From Caldalkalibacillus salinus (GTDB lineage: Bacteria > Bacillota > Bacilli > Caldalkalibacillales > JCM-10596), in NCBI RefSeq assembly GCF_016745835.1, contig NZ_JAERVL010000019.1, positions 1 to 34,699 on the forward strand: 34,699 nucleotides of DNA, read 5' to 3'. The position numbers and the translations under genes are program-made. The notes under the pieces are model-generated. The model did no database searches. It worked only from the letters and a program-made list of their open reading frames with translations, and was not told where the DNA came from. Of this stretch, positions 14,518-24,456 are shown in pieces; positions within the stretch are counted from its first letter, which is position 1; each line of letters opens with the position of its first letter.

Positions 14518-16374
14518 CTATCTATCAATGAATGATACGTGTGAACTATTTTTATCTTGCTTCATCCTAGCCTGCATTTCCATGATTTCTTTGGCCACAT
14601 AAGCTGCTTGTAAGATATCTCCCTGACGTTCGAGTCTTCTCTTGAAATCCTCCTTCTCCTTTAAACGTAGATGAAATGGATACGTAAGAATTTCTTTAAT
14701 ATAATCTCTGATGACCTGGTCTGATGGATCAGGTTCAATGGATAATATAGATAATTGCGTTGCGAGTTGAATCAGTTCAGGGTCTTCAAGCTTTGAGAGA
14801 AACATTTGTATATCCGGCTCATGACCTTCTGCATAGAATGCATACAGGTAAGCAGCTAAAGCACTGTGTTCATCTATGTTAAAGTCGCTGCCTACTTCCT
14901 CACGCACATTATGAGCAACTTCAGCACTCTGAAGCATATGAGCAAGTAAATGACGTTCTGCATTATGGTAGGCAGGAAACATTTGTTTTGCGACCAAATG
15001 TTTGCCATTATTTCTACTATTATTCCACTTATCGCTTGCTTTATCCCTGTTCTCTTTGCTTTTTTGTGTTCTAAAGATCTGATACTGCTCCTGTTTAAGA
15101 GCATCTAGAGATAAAGAAAATTCCTGGGCTATTTGTCTCAGATAATGATCTCTTTCGACCGCCCTGTTCAATCGGCTGATAAGATCGAGTGCTTCCTGGA
15201 CGTAAGCCATACGCTCTTCGTCATCTTGTAAGTTACGTCCTTTACGGAGTGCATCTAGGCGAAACGCCGTATGTGACTTCGCTTGTTGAAGTACATTTTT
15301 TTGAAATGTCACAGCCCCGTGCGATTGAATGTAGTCATCTGGATCAACACCATCAGGTAATGCTGCAACCTTTATCAAGCATCCCTGTTTTTCTAATACA
15401 TCATGTGCACGTGTCATCGCGTTAATACCCGCTTGATCACCATCAAAACAGAGGATGACTTTTTCACTATTACGTTTGATCACCCGTGCTTGATCCTCAG
15501 AAATTGACGTTCCTAAAGGCGCTGTTGCATTCGTCACACCCGCCTGCCATGAAGATATCACATCAATAAAACCTTCATATAGAATCGTTGTTTGATTCTG
15601 CCTGATATCAGGCCTTGCTCTGTGAAAGTTAAAGAGCAATTGGCTTTTATGAAATAGCGGTGTCTCTGGTGAATTGAGATATTTTGGTTGGTCTTCTCCC
15701 AAAGTACGACCACCAAAAGCGATCACTTGACCCTGTGCATCCTTAATCGGAAACATCACACGATTACGGAAGCGATCAAAATAACGATGACCATCCCCCT
15801 TCGCTAATAAACCTGCTTTCTCCATCAAATCTAAAGGATACTGACGTTTGTCTAAAAAGTTTGTGAGGAAATCCCAAGAATCTGGAGCAAAGCCAATTTC
15901 AAACTCAGTTAAAGTCTCCAGCTTAAAACCTCTATCCTGGAGATACTTTCTCGCTGGTGCTCCTTCTTTTCTTTCCATTAACATATGGTGAAACAGCTGT
16001 GCTGCGAGATGATGCGCCTTTTGCATGTTCTCTTTTTCTATGTTTCTCTGTTTGAGACGCCCTTCCTGATTCGGGTCTAAATGAACGGAAACACCCGTTT
16101 TTTCTCCGAGAGAGCGCACAGCTTGCGGGAATGTGTAACCTTCCATTTCCATAAGAAAAGAGAAGACATTACCACCTGCCCCACATCCGAAACAATGATA
16201 AAATTGTTTTTCATGAGAAACTGAAAAAGAAGGCGTCTTTTCATTGTGAAATGGGCACAGCCCTAAATAATTTCTTCCACTTTTTTTGAGATGTACATAT
16301 TCACCAATAATGTCTACAATATCAACCTTACCAGTGATATGGGAAATTGTTTCTTCGGTTATTGGTTTACTCAT
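14518..16374 (-). CDS. dnaG: DNA primase
   Basis: A 618-residue primase that makes RNA primers for chromosome replication, bound to the replicative helicase. The CHC2 zinc ribbon is complete (Cys40, His43, Cys61, Cys64 in LCPFHNEKTPSF and YHCFGCGAGG). The TOPRIM core shows LYEGFIDVISSWQAG and the CFDGDQAGINA acidic motif. The C-terminal third is the helicase-binding domain. Length is normal for Bacillales. The Shine-Dalgarno (AGGGATGGTG) is weak, and the gene has a long leader of about 280 nt from a promoter at 16665-16693. It is cotranscribed with rpoD. Confidence 0.98.
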   Translation of the reverse strand: MSKPITEETISHITGKVDIVDIIGEYVHLKKSGRNYLGLCPFHNEKTPSFSVSHEKQFYHCFGCGAGGNVFSFLMEMEGYTFPQAVRSLGEKTGVSVHLDPNQEGRLKQRNIEKENMQKAHHLAAQLFHHMLMERKEGAPARKYLQDRGFKLETLTEFEIGFAPDSWDFLTNFLDKRQYPLDLMEKAGLLAKGDGHRYFDRFRNRVMFPIKDAQGQVIAFGGRTLGEDQPKYLNSPETPLFHKSQLLFNFHRARPDIRQNQTTILYEGFIDVISSWQAGVTNATAPLGTSISEDQARVIKRNSEKVILCFDGDQAGINAMTRAHDVLEKQGCLIKVAALPDGVDPDDYIQSHGAVTFQKNVLQQAKSHTAFRLDALRKGRNLQDDEERMAYVQEALDLISRLNRAVERDHYLRQIAQEFSLSLDALKQEQYQIFRTQKSKENRDKASDKWNNSRNNGKHLVAKQMFPAYHNAERHLLAHMLQSAEVAHNVREEVGSDFNIDEHSALAAYLYAFYAEGHEPDIQMFLSKLEDPELIQLATQLSILSIEPDPSDQVIRDYIKEILTYPFHLRLKEKEDFKRRLERQGDILQAAYVAKEIMEMQARMKQDKNSSHVSFIDR

Positions 16375-16527
16375 AGCACCATCCCTACAAAAGCAGTTCG
16401 GTATAAAGTATTCGTCAGCTCTTCTCTATTTCCTGCTAGGTTCGACATTTTTTTGCGTGGTACATTTTGGCATTGCAACAAATGCCGACATGTCTTATTA
16501 AGTAAGGTTCTACCCCTCTCATACCTA

Positions 16528-16604
16528 CTACGAAAGGATTTTAAACTCTTCCTTTGGTTGTTGCTTATGAACTATTTCTACAATCTTTCCTAAAATCCTT
16601 CTTT
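16528..16604 (-). promoter_or_regulatory. Hairpin in the dnaG-rpoD leader
   Basis: On the minus strand CGAAAG-AAG-GATTTTA (5' arm, near 16604-16589) pairs with TAAAATCCTTTCG (near 16541-16529) over 13 bp with a 3-nt bulge. The loop is about 47 nt. It sits between the promoter and the dnaG start, within the mRNA leader, and is not followed by a U-run. Confidence 0.55.
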
Positions 16605-16664
16605 CGGGAACATGTTTTCATCATTCAACGTATGTCGAATATTGTCGAAAAAAATCACCCACTC

Positions 16665-16693
16665 ATTCTAACATGTTCACCCCAGTGTCTCAA
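16665..16693 (-). promoter_or_regulatory. dnaG-rpoD promoter
   Basis: Minus-strand TTGAGA (16693-16688), 17-bp spacer, TAGAAT (16670-16665). The transcription start would be near 16658, giving a leader of about 280 nt. Confidence 0.65.
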
Positions 16694-16818
16694 CTATTTC
16701 TATTATTATGATTGCCTCTTTCTTCAAAAAAAAACTTGACTTTTTTATTTTTTTTGTTCTTTCTTTTCTACATTCATTCTATTTCTCGATCATAGCGTAC
16801 ATTCCTGCTTTTTGCTAT

Positions 16819-16864
16819 AAAAAAGAAAATCCTCTTTTTTCCTTTAGATAGGAATTCAGAGGAT
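16819..16864 (-). terminator. ccpN-ppsR terminator
   Basis: ATCCTCT (16864-16858 on minus) pairs with AGAGGAT (16835-16829), with an inner TTCCT/AGGAA stem, followed by TTTCTTTTTT. It lies about 110 bp after the ppsR stop. Confidence 0.8.
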
Positions 16865-16973
16865 CTAGACTGAAGTCGTCCCAGATTAAGATATATCAGT
16901 ATTAAAACTTGTTGCCAATACTTATTAACCCCTCACTATCGTTTAGCTTCAAATGCACTAACTCACTTTCAAA

Positions 16974-17795
16974 TTACTTTCTAATATCTTTTCTTATTCG
17001 CTCAAGAATAATATTTGCCGTTTCTTCTACGGCTTTATTGGAAACATCGACCGTATGACAGCCGATTTGATCCATAATATTGTTCGCGTACTGTAATTCT
17101 TGTTGAATGCGGTTCACATTTGCATAGTTAGCTTCCGCTTGCAAGCCTAATGCTTTCAGACGTTCTGTTCTTATTTCGTTTAGTTTCTCCGTATTAATGG
17201 TAAGTCCTATACATTTACTAGGATCCATTCTGAACAGTTCTTCAGGTGGGGCTACTTCGGGTACAAGGGGCACGTTCGCCACCTTGACACGTTTGTGTGC
17301 CAAGTACATGGACAACGGTGTCTTAGACGTCCTAGATACCCCGACAAGGACGATATCGGCACGAAGGAGTCCTCTAGGATCTCTTCCGTCGTCATACTTT
17401 ACGGCAAATTCGATGGCTTCCACTTTTCTGAAGTAATCTTCATCTAGTTGGTGAACCATCCCTGGTCGAAAGCGTGGCGGCTCCTGGTACAGCAATTGTA
17501 AAGCATCTAACATCGGCCCCATAATATCAACCACTTTAACGCCAGCGCTCTCCGCTTCTTTTAAAAGGTGTGTTCGTAGTTCGGGGACGACGAGTGTAAA
17601 GGCAATAATAGCACGTTGATCAATGGCCATACCGATCACTTCATCAATGGTAGCCGTATCTTCAACGTAGGGGACTCTCCTTAGTTCTATTTGAGACATA
17701 TCAAATTGGCTACCAGCCGCGCGCGTGACAAGCTCCGCTGTTTCACCTACTGAGTCTGATACAATCAACACCTTAGGTCTCTCTGGACTACTCAT
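16974..17795 (-). CDS. ppsR: Pyruvate, phosphate dikinase regulatory protein
   Basis: This 273-residue bifunctional serine/threonine kinase and phosphotransferase (DUF299, B. subtilis YqfL) switches pyruvate phosphate dikinase or PEP synthase off by ADP-dependent phosphorylation and on by Pi-dependent dephosphorylation. The P-loop GVSRTSKTP lies at residues 152-160, and the N-terminal half has the [13 protein letters not shown] signature. The ATG follows GGAGGAAAGGA. It is 21 bp downstream of ccpN, the same pairing as in B. subtilis. No ppdK gene is in the window, so the target enzyme must be encoded elsewhere. Confidence 0.95.
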   Translation of the reverse strand: MSSPERPKVLIVSDSVGETAELVTRAAGSQFDMSQIELRRVPYVEDTATIDEVIGMAIDQRAIIAFTLVVPELRTHLLKEAESAGVKVVDIMGPMLDALQLLYQEPPRFRPGMVHQLDEDYFRKVEAIEFAVKYDDGRDPRGLLRADIVLVGVSRTSKTPLSMYLAHKRVKVANVPLVPEVAPPEELFRMDPSKCIGLTINTEKLNEIRTERLKALGLQAEANYANVNRIQQELQYANNIMDQIGCHTVDVSNKAVEETANIILERIRKDIRK

Positions 17796-17816
17796 TCCTT
17801 TCCTCCTCTCGATGGA

Positions 17817-18458
17817 CTATAATCCTTCATTACCTAATTCTACATACGCGTTTGTGATATTTGTTTTAGTCACTCTACCTATAATATTCATTTTTCCTTG
17901 CTCTTTGTCATCCTCAACGACCACTGGAAGGGCATCGACTTGGTAACGTATTAACTTCGTCGCGGCATCATGTAGCGACTCCTCTGGATAGGTTATGACT
18001 AGGTTCGGCATCCGCGTCATGATAATACTCACGGGTATTTCCTCTAGACTCTGCTTTCCTATCGCAGAGCGGAGTAAGTCTTTTCGAGATACAACCCCCA
18101 CTAGGTGGTTATCTTCATCAACGACAAATAATGTGCCCACATCCTCTAAGAACATGGTGCATATACAATCATACACTGTCGCATTTTCCCGTACTAAAAC
18201 GGGTACGGATTTGACTTCATTCACTGTTTTATTCTTAATACTTTCGCCAATAGCTTGTAAAGTTGATTTACCGGAGTAAAAATAGCCTACTCTTGGTCTC
18301 GCATCAAGAATCCCTGCCATCGTTAAAATTGCCAGGTCCGGGCGCAAGGTGGCTCTGGTTAAGCTGAGCTTATCTGCTATATGTTCTCCCGTAATAGGAC
18401 CCTCGTCTTTAACGATTTGCACGATCTTCTCTTGTCTACTCGTCAGTTCGATGACCAT
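17817..18458 (-). CDS. ccpN: Control catabolite protein of gluconeogenesis
   Basis: A 213-residue repressor (B. subtilis YqzB/CcpN, 212 residues) that shuts off gluconeogenic genes such as gapB and pckA in the presence of glucose. The N-terminal winged helix-turn-helix (residues 3-60, with GPITGEHIADKLSLTRATLRP) is followed by two CBS domains (about 80-135 and 145-205), which sense nucleotides. The start chosen is the ATG behind GAAGGTGGTG, giving MVIELTSRQ; a longer in-frame reading from 18527 runs back almost to the upstream terminator and lacks a binding site. The gene is separated from glyS by that terminator and transcribed with ppsR. Confidence 0.96.
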   Translation of the reverse strand: MVIELTSRQEKIVQIVKDEGPITGEHIADKLSLTRATLRPDLAILTMAGILDARPRVGYFYSGKSTLQAIGESIKNKTVNEVKSVPVLVRENATVYDCICTMFLEDVGTLFVVDEDNHLVGVVSRKDLLRSAIGKQSLEEIPVSIIMTRMPNLVITYPEESLHDAATKLIRYQVDALPVVVEDDKEQGKMNIIGRVTKTNITNAYVELGNEGL

Positions 18459-18518
18459 CACCACCTTCGTTCTAAAAACGTCATACTGTCCTTTTATCAT
18501 ATCATATGTGGCCACTGC

Positions 18519-18552
18519 AAAAAACATAAGAAGGGAAGGACTTCGCCTTCCC
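18519..18552 (-). terminator. glyQS terminator
   Basis: Minus strand GGGAAGG, loop CGAAGT, CCTTCCC (18552-18533), then TTCTTATGTTTTTT. It separates glyS from ccpN. Confidence 0.88.
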
Positions 18553-18602
18553 TCCCTTTCATGTGCTCATTTATATATATTTATATCAATCAGGTTAACG
18601 TG

Positions 18603-20690
18603 TTATTTATTTGGAAAGACGAGTGTCGTGAAGTCTGCGTACTCATGTATTAAAGTACTCACTTGAACGATGAGCGAAAGGCGGTTATACCGAACGTGTT
18701 CATCATCGACCATGACCATGACATCATCGAAGAAGGCGTCAATAGGAGCTCTCAACGTTGTTAATGTATGATAGGCCGCTTCCCACTCTCCTTGTTTCAT
18801 ATGCTTATCGAAGGTTTCTTTGACAGATAAGTAGGCATCGTAAAGGGCTTGTTCTTCTTTTGTCGTAAAGCGTTCTGGTTGGACAGAGACGTCTCGATCC
18901 ATCTTCTTAGCAAGATTATGCACCCGTGTGAAAGCCTCCACCTGCGATTTCAAGTCTTCCGTATCGAGCTGAACGCTGATGACCTTCCCTTTCGCAAGAA
19001 CTGCGTAGGGCGCCACTTCATGTTGTGCACCTACTGCATCAATCACATCATAACGAATCCCTGTCTCTTGCAACTGATTTTTCAGTCTCTGTGAGAAGAA
19101 AGAGGCGAGGTCTTCCATTACCTCGTCAGCTCCACGTTTTAACAGTTGGCGGTTATGGAAAGCGTCTATCGCCACTTGAAATAACTCGGTCATTGTGATA
19201 GACCACTTTTCTGCAAGCATGATTTGTACAATCCCCGATGCTTGACGTCTTAACGCGTATGGGTCCTGCGATCCCGTCGGTATGATGCCAATTGAAAAGC
19301 AACCCACAATGGTATCAATCTTATCGGCGACACTTAATATGCCACTCACCATGTTTTCAGGGAGGTCATCCCCTGCAAATCGTGGTTTATAATGTTCCTG
19401 AATCGCTTGGCTGACTTCTTGAGACTCTCCAGCGAGCTTGGCATACTCCTGGCCCATTCTACCCTGTAATTCTGTAAATTCATTAACCATCTGTGTGACC
19501 AAATCAAATTTACATATTTCCGCTGCACGCTCGAGTGACTTTGTTTCATCGCCCTGCATGCCCACTTTTGCCGCTAAAGAAGCTGAAATTTCACGTATAC
19601 GGCGTACTTTGTCCCCTATTGTTCCAAGCTCCTCGTGGAAAACAACATTCTCCAGTTGCGATAAAGCTGTTGAGATAGCCAGTTTTTTGTCTTCATCGTA
19701 AAAGAATCTGGCGTCTGATAGCCTTGCCCTTAACACTTTTTCATTCCCTTTGGCCACGATGCCTTTAGGATCAACATCACCGTTCCTCACAGTCACAAAA
19801 TAAGGTAGCAATGTGCCTTGTTGATCTTGGACAGGGAAATAACGCTGATGCTCCTTCATGGTCGTAATGAGCACCTCATCCGGTAGCTGTAAAAACGCCT
19901 CGTCATACTTACCGTAAAGCACAGTTGGATACTCAACGAGATGTGTGACTTCGTTCAGTAGTGAATCATCTAATGGGATATGCCAATCCATCTCTGCAGC
20001 CAATTGCTCAAGTTGCGTTTGGATCGCCTGTTTTCTTTCCACATGGTCAGCGATGACAAAATGTTTTTGTAACGCGGTGGCGTACTCATTCGGCGTGTGG
20101 ATTGTTATGGCTTCTCCAAGAAAACGATGGCCATATGATTGGTTACCTGTGTTCACGCCTACGATATTGAAAGGAATGACCTCTTCACCGTAAAGGGCAA
20201 GAAGCCAACGTATCGGACGAACGTAACGTAAATCATAACTGCCCCAACGCATGTTTTTAGGGAATGTAAGCGAGAGGATAATCTCTCTTAGTTGAGGGAG
20301 CAGTGACAGCGTCGCTTCACCTTTTGTTTCCTTCGTTGCGTAGATATACTCTTCGCCTTTAAACGCTTTGAAGTATAGTTGCTCTGGATCCACACCTTGT
20401 CCCCGTGCAAAGCCTAACGCTGCTTTTGACCAAGCACCATTCTCGTCCACGGCAATCTTTTTGGCAGGACCCTTAGATTCTTCTACTTGATCCTGTTGTT
20501 TCTCGTTCACGTTTTCAATCAGTACGGCTAGTCGGCGGGGAGTGGCAAAAGTTTTGACGCTACCAATAGAAACGCGGTGATCTTCAAAAAATGCTGTCAT
20601 TTTATTTTTGAGCTGTTCAATTGCATCATCTATAAAACGAGCCGGCATCTCCTCAAGTCCAACTTCTAGTAGTAAAGGCTTATGACTCAT
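18603..20690 (-). CDS. glyS: Glycine--tRNA ligase beta subunit
   Basis: The 695-residue beta subunit of the alpha2beta2 bacterial glycyl-tRNA synthetase; it binds tRNA-Gly and supports catalysis by the alpha chain. Family marks are the N-terminal [18 protein letters not shown], the TFPKNMRWG segment, and the HD-type and anticodon-binding region at the C-terminus ([19 protein letters not shown]-like YNRLSLIVQ end). Length is typical. The start overlaps the end of glyQ by 11 bp, so translation of the two subunits is coupled, helping equal production. The operon is controlled by the T-box upstream of glyQ. Confidence 0.98.
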   Translation of the reverse strand: MSHKPLLLEVGLEEMPARFIDDAIEQLKNKMTAFFEDHRVSIGSVKTFATPRRLAVLIENVNEKQQDQVEESKGPAKKIAVDENGAWSKAALGFARGQGVDPEQLYFKAFKGEEYIYATKETKGEATLSLLPQLREIILSLTFPKNMRWGSYDLRYVRPIRWLLALYGEEVIPFNIVGVNTGNQSYGHRFLGEAITIHTPNEYATALQKHFVIADHVERKQAIQTQLEQLAAEMDWHIPLDDSLLNEVTHLVEYPTVLYGKYDEAFLQLPDEVLITTMKEHQRYFPVQDQQGTLLPYFVTVRNGDVDPKGIVAKGNEKVLRARLSDARFFYDEDKKLAISTALSQLENVVFHEELGTIGDKVRRIREISASLAAKVGMQGDETKSLERAAEICKFDLVTQMVNEFTELQGRMGQEYAKLAGESQEVSQAIQEHYKPRFAGDDLPENMVSGILSVADKIDTIVGCFSIGIIPTGSQDPYALRRQASGIVQIMLAEKWSITMTELFQVAIDAFHNRQLLKRGADEVMEDLASFFSQRLKNQLQETGIRYDVIDAVGAQHEVAPYAVLAKGKVISVQLDTEDLKSQVEAFTRVHNLAKKMDRDVSVQPERFTTKEEQALYDAYLSVKETFDKHMKQGEWEAAYHTLTTLRAPIDAFFDDVMVMVDDEHVRYNRLSLIVQVSTLIHEYADFTTLVFPNK

Positions 20691-21573
20691 GTTGATCCCC
20701 CCCTCTATTCTTCATCATTGGGAAGCCTAACTTCTCTCGTTCCTCGTAGTATACTTGGGCACAACGACGTGATAAATGACGGACACGGCCGATGTAGCCC
20801 GTACGTTCCGTCACGCTAATAGCCCCACGTGCGTCTAAAAGGTTAAACGTATGTGAGCATTTAAGAATGTAATCATACGCTGGAAAAACTAAATTCTCAT
20901 CTAATATTCTCTTGGCCTCTTGCTCGTACATATTGAACAGCTGAAATAACATTTTACTGTCAGACACCTCAAACGTATATTTAGACTGTTCATACTCGGG
21001 CTGATGAAAGACATCACCCCACTTGTATCCATCGACCCATTCTAGTTCAAACACGTTTTCTTTATCTTGAATATAAGACGCTAGACGCTCTAGCCCGTAT
21101 GTAATTTCTACGGATACAGGGGAAGCTTCTAATCCTCCAACCTGTTGGAAATACGTAAACTGCGTCACTTCCATGCCGTCTAACCAAACTTCCCAACCTA
21201 ATCCTGCAGCGCCCATGGTTGGATTCTCCCAGTTGTCCTCTACAAATCGAATATCATGCTCTAGAGGGTCTATGCCAAGCTCTTTCAAGCTATCGAGATA
21301 AAGTTCTTGGATGTTATCTGGAGAAGGTTTCATCACCACTTGAAACTGATGGTGTTGGTATAAACGGTTAGGGTTCTCTCCATACCGACCATCCACAGGA
21401 CGTCTGGAAGGTTCAACATAGGCCACATTCCATGGCTCAGGGCCAATCGTTCTCAGAAATGTCATCGGGTTTAATGTTCCTGCTCCTTTTTCAACGTCAT
21501 AAGGCTGCACTAATAAGCAATTCTGTTCACTCCAATAGCGCTGTAAAGTTAATATCATATCCTGATAATTCAT
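20680..21573 (-). CDS. glyQ: Glycine--tRNA ligase alpha subunit
   Basis: The 297-residue catalytic alpha subunit of glycyl-tRNA synthetase, a class II enzyme that forms glycyl-adenylate. Conserved stretches include [46 protein letters not shown] and the glycine-site region [10 protein letters not shown] with ITYGLERLA. The start is the ATG behind GGAGGTGTACAC (MNYQDMI); an in-frame ATG 15 codons earlier would start near the T-box terminator and lacks a site. It has a T-box riboswitch and its own promoter, and overlaps glyS. Confidence 0.98.
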   Translation of the reverse strand: MNYQDMILTLQRYWSEQNCLLVQPYDVEKGAGTLNPMTFLRTIGPEPWNVAYVEPSRRPVDGRYGENPNRLYQHHQFQVVMKPSPDNIQELYLDSLKELGIDPLEHDIRFVEDNWENPTMGAAGLGWEVWLDGMEVTQFTYFQQVGGLEASPVSVEITYGLERLASYIQDKENVFELEWVDGYKWGDVFHQPEYEQSKYTFEVSDSKMLFQLFNMYEQEAKRILDENLVFPAYDYILKCSHTFNLLDARGAISVTERTGYIGRVRHLSRRCAQVYYEEREKLGFPMMKNRGGDQHES

Positions 21574-21620
21574 GTGTACACCTCCAAATGTAGTACGGTA
21601 AAAGACATATGAATGCATAT

Positions 21621-21792
21621 AAAAAACCCCACGCCTCTATGTCAGTGACATAGGGACGAGAGGTTGAATTCCCGCGGTTCCACCCTACTTGGTAGCGGAT
21701 CATAAATCAGCTACCCTCTTTTATCATCGTTGCTCAGGAGCGCCACTTCCGTCATTGCAATTCAATATGTATGGGATTGACGTATTTTGCTA
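21621..21792 (-). promoter_or_regulatory. Glycyl T-box riboswitch
   Basis: This leader binds uncharged tRNA-Gly and prevents termination when glycine is scarce. The canonical T-box AGGGTGGAACCGCGG lies at 21686-21672 (minus). The competing terminator is CCTATGTC/GACATAG with flanking CCTC and GGGG pairing, followed by TTTTTT (21664-21621). At about 170 nt it is of the compact glyQS type lacking stem II. A likely specifier GGC is at 21744-21742, within GAAGTGGCGCTCC; this assignment is tentative. Confidence 0.92.
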
Positions 21793-21798
21793 TATGTT

Positions 21799-21827
21799 AT
21801 CTTACTCTTTTTGCTTCGGCGTGTCAA
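21799..21827 (-). promoter_or_regulatory. glyQS promoter
   Basis: Minus-strand perfect TTGACA (21827-21822), 17-bp spacer, TAAGAT (21804-21799). Transcription would begin near 21792, just before the T-box stem I. Confidence 0.82.
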
Positions 21828-21852
21828 ATGATCGTTACACAGGCTTTGCTTT

Positions 21853-22602
21853 TTACATCCATTTAGACATTTGTTCTAAAAAGTCGCGTGTTTTAAGACG
21901 TAAAGGCGTATGCTGGTCCATAAAATGCCAGAGTACTTCTCTCAGCTGTGTCTTGGTCTCTGTTTTTACTTTGATATGGCCCAGTTGATGTGGTTGAACC
22001 TGCGATAACAATCGTAACACTTTAAACGTCCCGGGTGTGAGATCAATACGTTGCTGATCCATATGCGTGCATCTATGGCACAGAAATCCACCCTCAACCA
22101 CACTGAAGGAAAAGGTTCCCTCTGTGGCGCCACAAGACACACATTGACTGAGTTCTGGTCTATACCCTCCGTACACTAACATCTTTAACTCGAAAAGCCT
22201 TGCCAATATCTCGGGATCTTTCTCATCTTCTAATTGTTTAAACAGTTCTATGATCATTTGAAAAATGTACTCACTGGCATCATGCTCTTCGGTTAAGCGG
22301 TGAAGTAAGTCTGCAAAGTATGCGGCATAAGACGTTTTAGTCAGGTCTTGTCTCAAATCACGAAATGACTCAATCATATCACCTTGGGATAAAGTCCCCA
22401 TCCCTTTAGCCGTTCCTCTATAGAACATATAGTGACCGTAGGTGAAAAGTTGAGACACGGAAGAGAGGCGGCTTTTTGGTTTTTTCGCCCCTCTGGCCAT
22501 TAAACTGATTTTTCCCGCTTCTCTTGTATACACGGTGAGTATTTTGTTCCCCTCACCATAATCCTTCGTCTTAATAATCAGACCTTCAATTTTTATAAGC
22601 AT
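21853..22602 (-). CDS. recO: DNA repair protein RecO
   Basis: A 249-residue recombination mediator of the RecFOR pathway; it binds ssDNA and SSB and helps load RecA at gaps. The N-terminal OB fold (about 1-80) carries IKTKDYGEGNKILTVYT and MARGAKKPKSRL. The central helical domain holds the zinc site Cys154, Cys157, Cys175 and Cys178 (CVSCG and CHRC). Length is normal. The ATG follows AGGTGTTAGA. The gene comes 47 bp after yqzL and is followed by the glyQ promoter, inside which its stop codon nearly lies. Confidence 0.97.
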   Translation of the reverse strand: MLIKIEGLIIKTKDYGEGNKILTVYTREAGKISLMARGAKKPKSRLSSVSQLFTYGHYMFYRGTAKGMGTLSQGDMIESFRDLRQDLTKTSYAAYFADLLHRLTEEHDASEYIFQMIIELFKQLEDEKDPEILARLFELKMLVYGGYRPELSQCVSCGATEGTFSFSVVEGGFLCHRCTHMDQQRIDLTPGTFKVLRLLSQVQPHQLGHIKVKTETKTQLREVLWHFMDQHTPLRLKTRDFLEQMSKWM

Positions 22603-22649
22603 TCTAACACCTGCTTTGTGTTCATTGCAGGTAAGGTTTCCCCACTTGA

Positions 22650-22805
22650 TTAAGTGATGCTTACCTCTTTCTCTTCTTCAAACTCAACATCTTTTTCATA
22701 ATGTTCGTCATGATCTTGGCAATCAGTTCCAGTACACTCTTTATATAAGAGATAAGCTTCAACATTCCCAGTCGTCGAAAAAACGTTCCACGAATAGTCT
22801 CGCAT
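22650..22805 (-). CDS. yqzL: YqzL-family small protein
   Basis: A 51-residue protein. The N-terminus RDYSWNVFSTTGNVEAYLL is the hallmark of the YqzL family, whose genes sit between era and recO in Bacillales; function is unknown. The ATG at 22805 follows AAAGGA by 8 nt, and the TAA is at 22652-22650. The second half differs from the B. subtilis form as I remember it: it holds two cysteines (Cys24 and Cys29) and a strongly acidic tail (EKDVEFEEEKE). The order era-yqzL-recO is kept. Too small for most automatic gene calls, but the motif and position make it secure. Confidence 0.9.
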   Translation of the reverse strand: MRDYSWNVFSTTGNVEAYLLYKECTGTDCQDHDEHYEKDVEFEEEKEVSIT

Positions 22806-22925
22806 CGAATCATTCCTTTCGTTTAGACTGAAATCTCCCGATATACATTAAGGTGTACCTTCCTGCTCAGAACTATGCTTCATAAATGTTGACAGTTTTT
22901 AGTCAGTGCGTTCATTGTTTGGGCT

Positions 22926-22973
22926 TGATCTGGGGTTAGGTTTGTTTTGGTTAGGTTTTGATGGTTTAGATCA
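22926..22973. repeat. GGTTAGGTTT direct repeat between era and yqzL
   Basis: On the plus strand GGTTAGGTTTG (22934-22944) recurs as GGTTAGGTTTTG (22949-22960), flanked by a 6-bp inverted repeat TGATCT/AGATCA (22926-22931/22968-22973). It starts just after the era stop codon. No function is evident. Confidence 0.5.
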
Positions 22974-22980
22974 CACGACG

Positions 22981-23898
22981 TTATTCGTCATCATGATAAC
23001 CAAAGTTCTTCAGGTAATGCTGACGATTTCGCCAGTCTTTTTTCACCTTGACCCACAGCTCTAAATACACGCGATTGCCTAACAGCCGTTCTATATCATG
23101 TCGGGCACGTTTTCCTACTTCCTTCAACACACTTCCGTTTTTACCGATAATGATCTTTTTCTGTGAGTCTCTTTCTGTGTAAACGACGGCACTGATATAG
23201 ATCGTATCTTCACGCTCGCCGGGTTTCATCTGCTCAATTTCCACTGCAATGGAATGGGGCACCTCTTCTCTAGTGAGAAAAAGTATCTTTTCTCTGATCA
23301 GCTCAGCTACAACGAACCTCTCGGGATGGTCTGTGACCTGATCCGCCGGATAATACTGTGGTCCTTCTGGCAGTCGTTGAATGATTTGTTCTAGTAATGT
23401 ATTCACATTATTCCCTTGAAGTGCGGAAATAGGCACAACTTCGGCAAACGTATACATATTCGAATACTGTTCAATAACCGGTAAAAGGTCATGTGGATGG
23501 ACCTGGTCTATTTTATTCAGGACTAACAGGACAGGTGTTTTTACTTCCTTCAGTTGTTCAATGATAAACGTATCCCCTGGACCGAGCTTTTCTGTCACAT
23601 CGATTAAAAAGAGCACCACATCAACTTCCTTTAAGGTGCCGGTAGCCGAGTTGACCATAAAGTCGCCTAGCTTCGTTTTCGGTTTATGTATCCCCGGGGT
23701 GTCAATAAATACAATTTGGCCTGTATCTGACGTATAGACTCCCTGAATTTTATTTCGTGTTGTTTGGGGTTTATCTGACATGATCGCTATTTTTTGCCCA
23801 ATAACGTGATTAATTAATGTAGACTTACCGACGTTCGGACGGCCGATGATAGATACAAACCCTGATCGGTAACCTTTTTTTTGCTCGAGCATTGACAT
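22981..23898 (-). CDS. era: GTPase Era
   Basis: A 305-residue GTPase that binds 16S rRNA and assists 30S subunit maturation. The GTPase domain shows G1 GRPNVGKS (19-26), G3 DTPG (66-69) and G4 NKID (128-131), plus the switch region [14 protein letters not shown]. The C-terminal KH domain (about 225-305) has [17 protein letters not shown]. The start ATG giving MSMLEQ is 6 nt after AGGAGG; an in-frame ATG five codons earlier would overlap that site and is rejected. It follows cdd by about 120 bp, and yqzL and recO lie downstream. Confidence 0.98.
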   Translation of the reverse strand: MSMLEQKKGYRSGFVSIIGRPNVGKSTLINHVIGQKIAIMSDKPQTTRNKIQGVYTSDTGQIVFIDTPGIHKPKTKLGDFMVNSATGTLKEVDVVLFLIDVTEKLGPGDTFIIEQLKEVKTPVLLVLNKIDQVHPHDLLPVIEQYSNMYTFAEVVPISALQGNNVNTLLEQIIQRLPEGPQYYPADQVTDHPERFVVAELIREKILFLTREEVPHSIAVEIEQMKPGEREDTIYISAVVYTERDSQKKIIIGKNGSVLKEVGKRARHDIERLLGNRVYLELWVKVKKDWRNRQHYLKNFGYHDDE

Positions 23899-24021
23899 GT
23901 GTTTCCTCCTCATTTACGCTATACACTTTCTTTGTGAAGTGTGATGTCATCATTTCAATTTCATTCACTTTCACTTACATTCAACATAGCTCCTTTATGA
24001 TGTCTTTTGGCCTTGACCGGT

Positions 24022-24456
<435 letters not shown>

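Larger units (their letters stand above)
16375..16973 (-). other. dnaG-rpoD leader and ppsR trailer
   Basis: About 600 bp without a convincing gene. From right to left it holds the ppsR terminator (16819-16864), a T-rich tract (16735-16765), the dnaG promoter (16665-16693), a long-range hairpin (16528-16604) and a small GGCATT/AATGCC hairpin (16469-16486). Short open frames here have no ribosome binding site and low-complexity composition. Confidence 0.7.

Noticed and set aside
16286-16739. Short plus-strand frames upstream of dnaG
   Set aside because: They overlap the dnaG start and its leader, are of low complexity and lack Shine-Dalgarno sequences.
16735-16770. TTGACTTTTTTATTTTTT as a plus-strand promoter
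   Set aside because: No -10 box at a suitable distance and no plus-strand gene follows; it is a T-rich tract between the ppsR terminator and the dnaG promoter.
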